This document shows, piece by piece, positions 63,168 to 64,000 of a stretch of 64,000 nt of DNA. A program made the translations under genes and the position numbers. Source of the stretch: Bedellia somnulentella (Eukaryota; Arthropoda; Insecta; Lepidoptera; Bedelliidae); the NCBI GenBank assembly GCA_963576735.1, contig OY755172.1, positions 186,001 through 250,000 on the forward strand. Reading direction: 5' to 3'. Every line of letters starts with the position of its first letter. The first letter of the stretch is position 1. The notes beneath the pieces were generated by a model that was not told the origin of the DNA, searched no databases, and worked only from the letters and a program-made list of their open reading frames with translations.

Positions 63168-63407
63168 TTCAAGATAGAGTCTCTTTTATTTTTATACTCA
63201 CCCTATCCGACGTAGCTTAGGTACACTCCTTTTCCGCGCAAACAAGTCATGGTGACGCCGCACAGGCCGCAGGAACAGCAGCACCAAAACCGGGGGGTTT
63301 TAGTCAGTAAGAGTCTGACATACCCCCGCCGCTCTCTCGAGAGGCGGAGTACCCATGAGGATTCCCTCCCGGTATAAAAAAAAAACGGCGCCATATGTCA
63401 TTCTACA
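63168..63407 (-). repeat. BEL 5' LTR
   Basis: In element sense it begins TGTAGAATGACATATGGCGC and ends GAGACTCTATCTTGAATC. It is followed by TGGTGTGATTGTG, a plausible primer-binding site. Confidence 0.7.
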
Positions 63408-63815
63408 CGGCTAGCCATAATGTATAAAAGCGAGAGATTGCCGCCACTTTGAAAGTTTTTAGTTCCGATTCTTAACACTAACTAGTCAGTTTAGTACAAT
63501 TGTACTTCTTTAAAGCTGATTAGCTGATTTCTGATTGCTCGCCTACTCTTATTCTGATTGGTTCGTTATAAAGGTGAGAAATGACAATACTTATTTGATA
63601 CTGGGAACTTTATTAATTATTTTTACTCTTTTGTTGGAGTTAAATTACAATCACGTTTAATAATACATATTATACACAGATCAAGTTACCCCCAACTAAG
63701 TAAAACTTGTATTATGTGATACTAACTCAACGATATATTTAATATAATATACATATAAATAACACCAAAGACTAAGAAAAATTCTAAATGAATGCTCGTC
63801 TCGTCACATAAATGT
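63408..63815. other. stretch without recognised gene
   Basis: A TATAAAAG at 63423 is followed by no recognisable exon. AT-rich. Confidence 0.4.
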
Positions 63816-63817
63816 TG

Positions 63818-63895
63818 CTCTCAGCGGGGATCAAACCCGCAACCTCCACACCGAAAAGCTTGTCACCTGTCCACTCGCCCACGAACGTCGTAAAT
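63818..63895 (-). repeat. tRNA-like sequence, different family
   Basis: On the minus strand: GTTCGTGGGCGAGTGGACAG ... GCGGGTTTGATCCCCGCTGAG, with a B-box-like GGTTTGATCC and a T stem GCGGG/CCCGC. The acceptor ends do not pair well, so it is a tRNA-derived repeat or pseudogene. It is distinct from family C. Confidence 0.5.
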
Positions 63896-64000
63896 TTTAT
63901 TTATTTTATTTTATTCAGAAGACTAACAGATAGAAATAATAAAGTAAGTACGTCTTAAATTGTAGTATTGAGGTATTATAGCTTGAGTTATAAAGGGAAA

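Larger units (their letters stand above)
60051..63407 (-). mobile_element. BEL/Pao LTR retrotransposon, heavily deleted
   Basis: Minus orientation. The right LTR is about 63168-63407, followed by gag, protease, and joined pieces of RNase H and integrase. Only about 40 bp of the left LTR end (AGAGTCTCTTTTATTTTTAT at 60067) are recognisable. RT is missing, gag is split by a SINE dimer and shows a 1-bp shift. Not active. Confidence 0.85.

Overview
This is a eukaryotic nuclear window that looks like a moth or butterfly (Lepidoptera) genome. It is AT-rich with GC-rich exons, has two conserved host genes split by introns, and is packed with transposons (Ty3/gypsy, BEL/Pao, RTE, Jockey, hAT, piggyBac, pogo-like, many MITEs) and several SINE-like families with (TATG)n tails. 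The lepidopteran assignment is inference from this repeat content; no species is claimed.

Two host genes were rebuilt by joining exons across canonical splice sites with matching phase. The first is Cdc7 (+, 19368-35393), the kinase subunit of the replication-initiating DDK complex. Nine coding exons are visible, and the exon for the end of the activation segment is missing, probably in the 200-N gap at 30798-30997. The second is Hikeshi (-, 57522-51627), the HSP70 nuclear import carrier, with four exons giving 201 residues.

Layout. 1-6.3 kb: gene-poor repeats, with one weak candidate promoter near 2980. 6.3-12.2 kb: a Ty3/gypsy element with matching 486-bp LTRs, intact gag and pol, and a textbook -1 frameshift signal, inserted at the junction of an older RTE fragment. 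12.2-19 kb: SINEs and a decayed pogo-like transposon. 19.4-35.4 kb: Cdc7; its 8.6-kb intron 5 holds a second, degenerate gypsy (22336-28791, minus) and nested foldback elements. Exon 8 of Cdc7 is preceded by a ten-unit 82-bp minisatellite, each unit carrying the splice acceptor and the first 63-64 bases of the exon. 36.2-49.2 kb: an old tandem duplication (units A and B, about 4.9 kb before insertions) whose copies have since received different transposons, so each serves as the empty site of the other. B holds an RTE LINE with an uninterrupted 997-codon ORF and a piggyBac remnant. 49.2-57.5 kb: SINEs and Hikeshi with a decayed hAT element in intron 1. 58-63.4 kb: a Jockey-type LINE fragment abutting an internally deleted BEL/Pao element, whose gag is broken by a palindromic tRNA-like SINE.

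A recurring theme is that the RTE LINE and two SINE-like families end in the same short module (a CTACCCC/GGG hairpin, then CGTGA and TATG-like repeats), which suggests the SINEs are mobilised by the RTE machinery.
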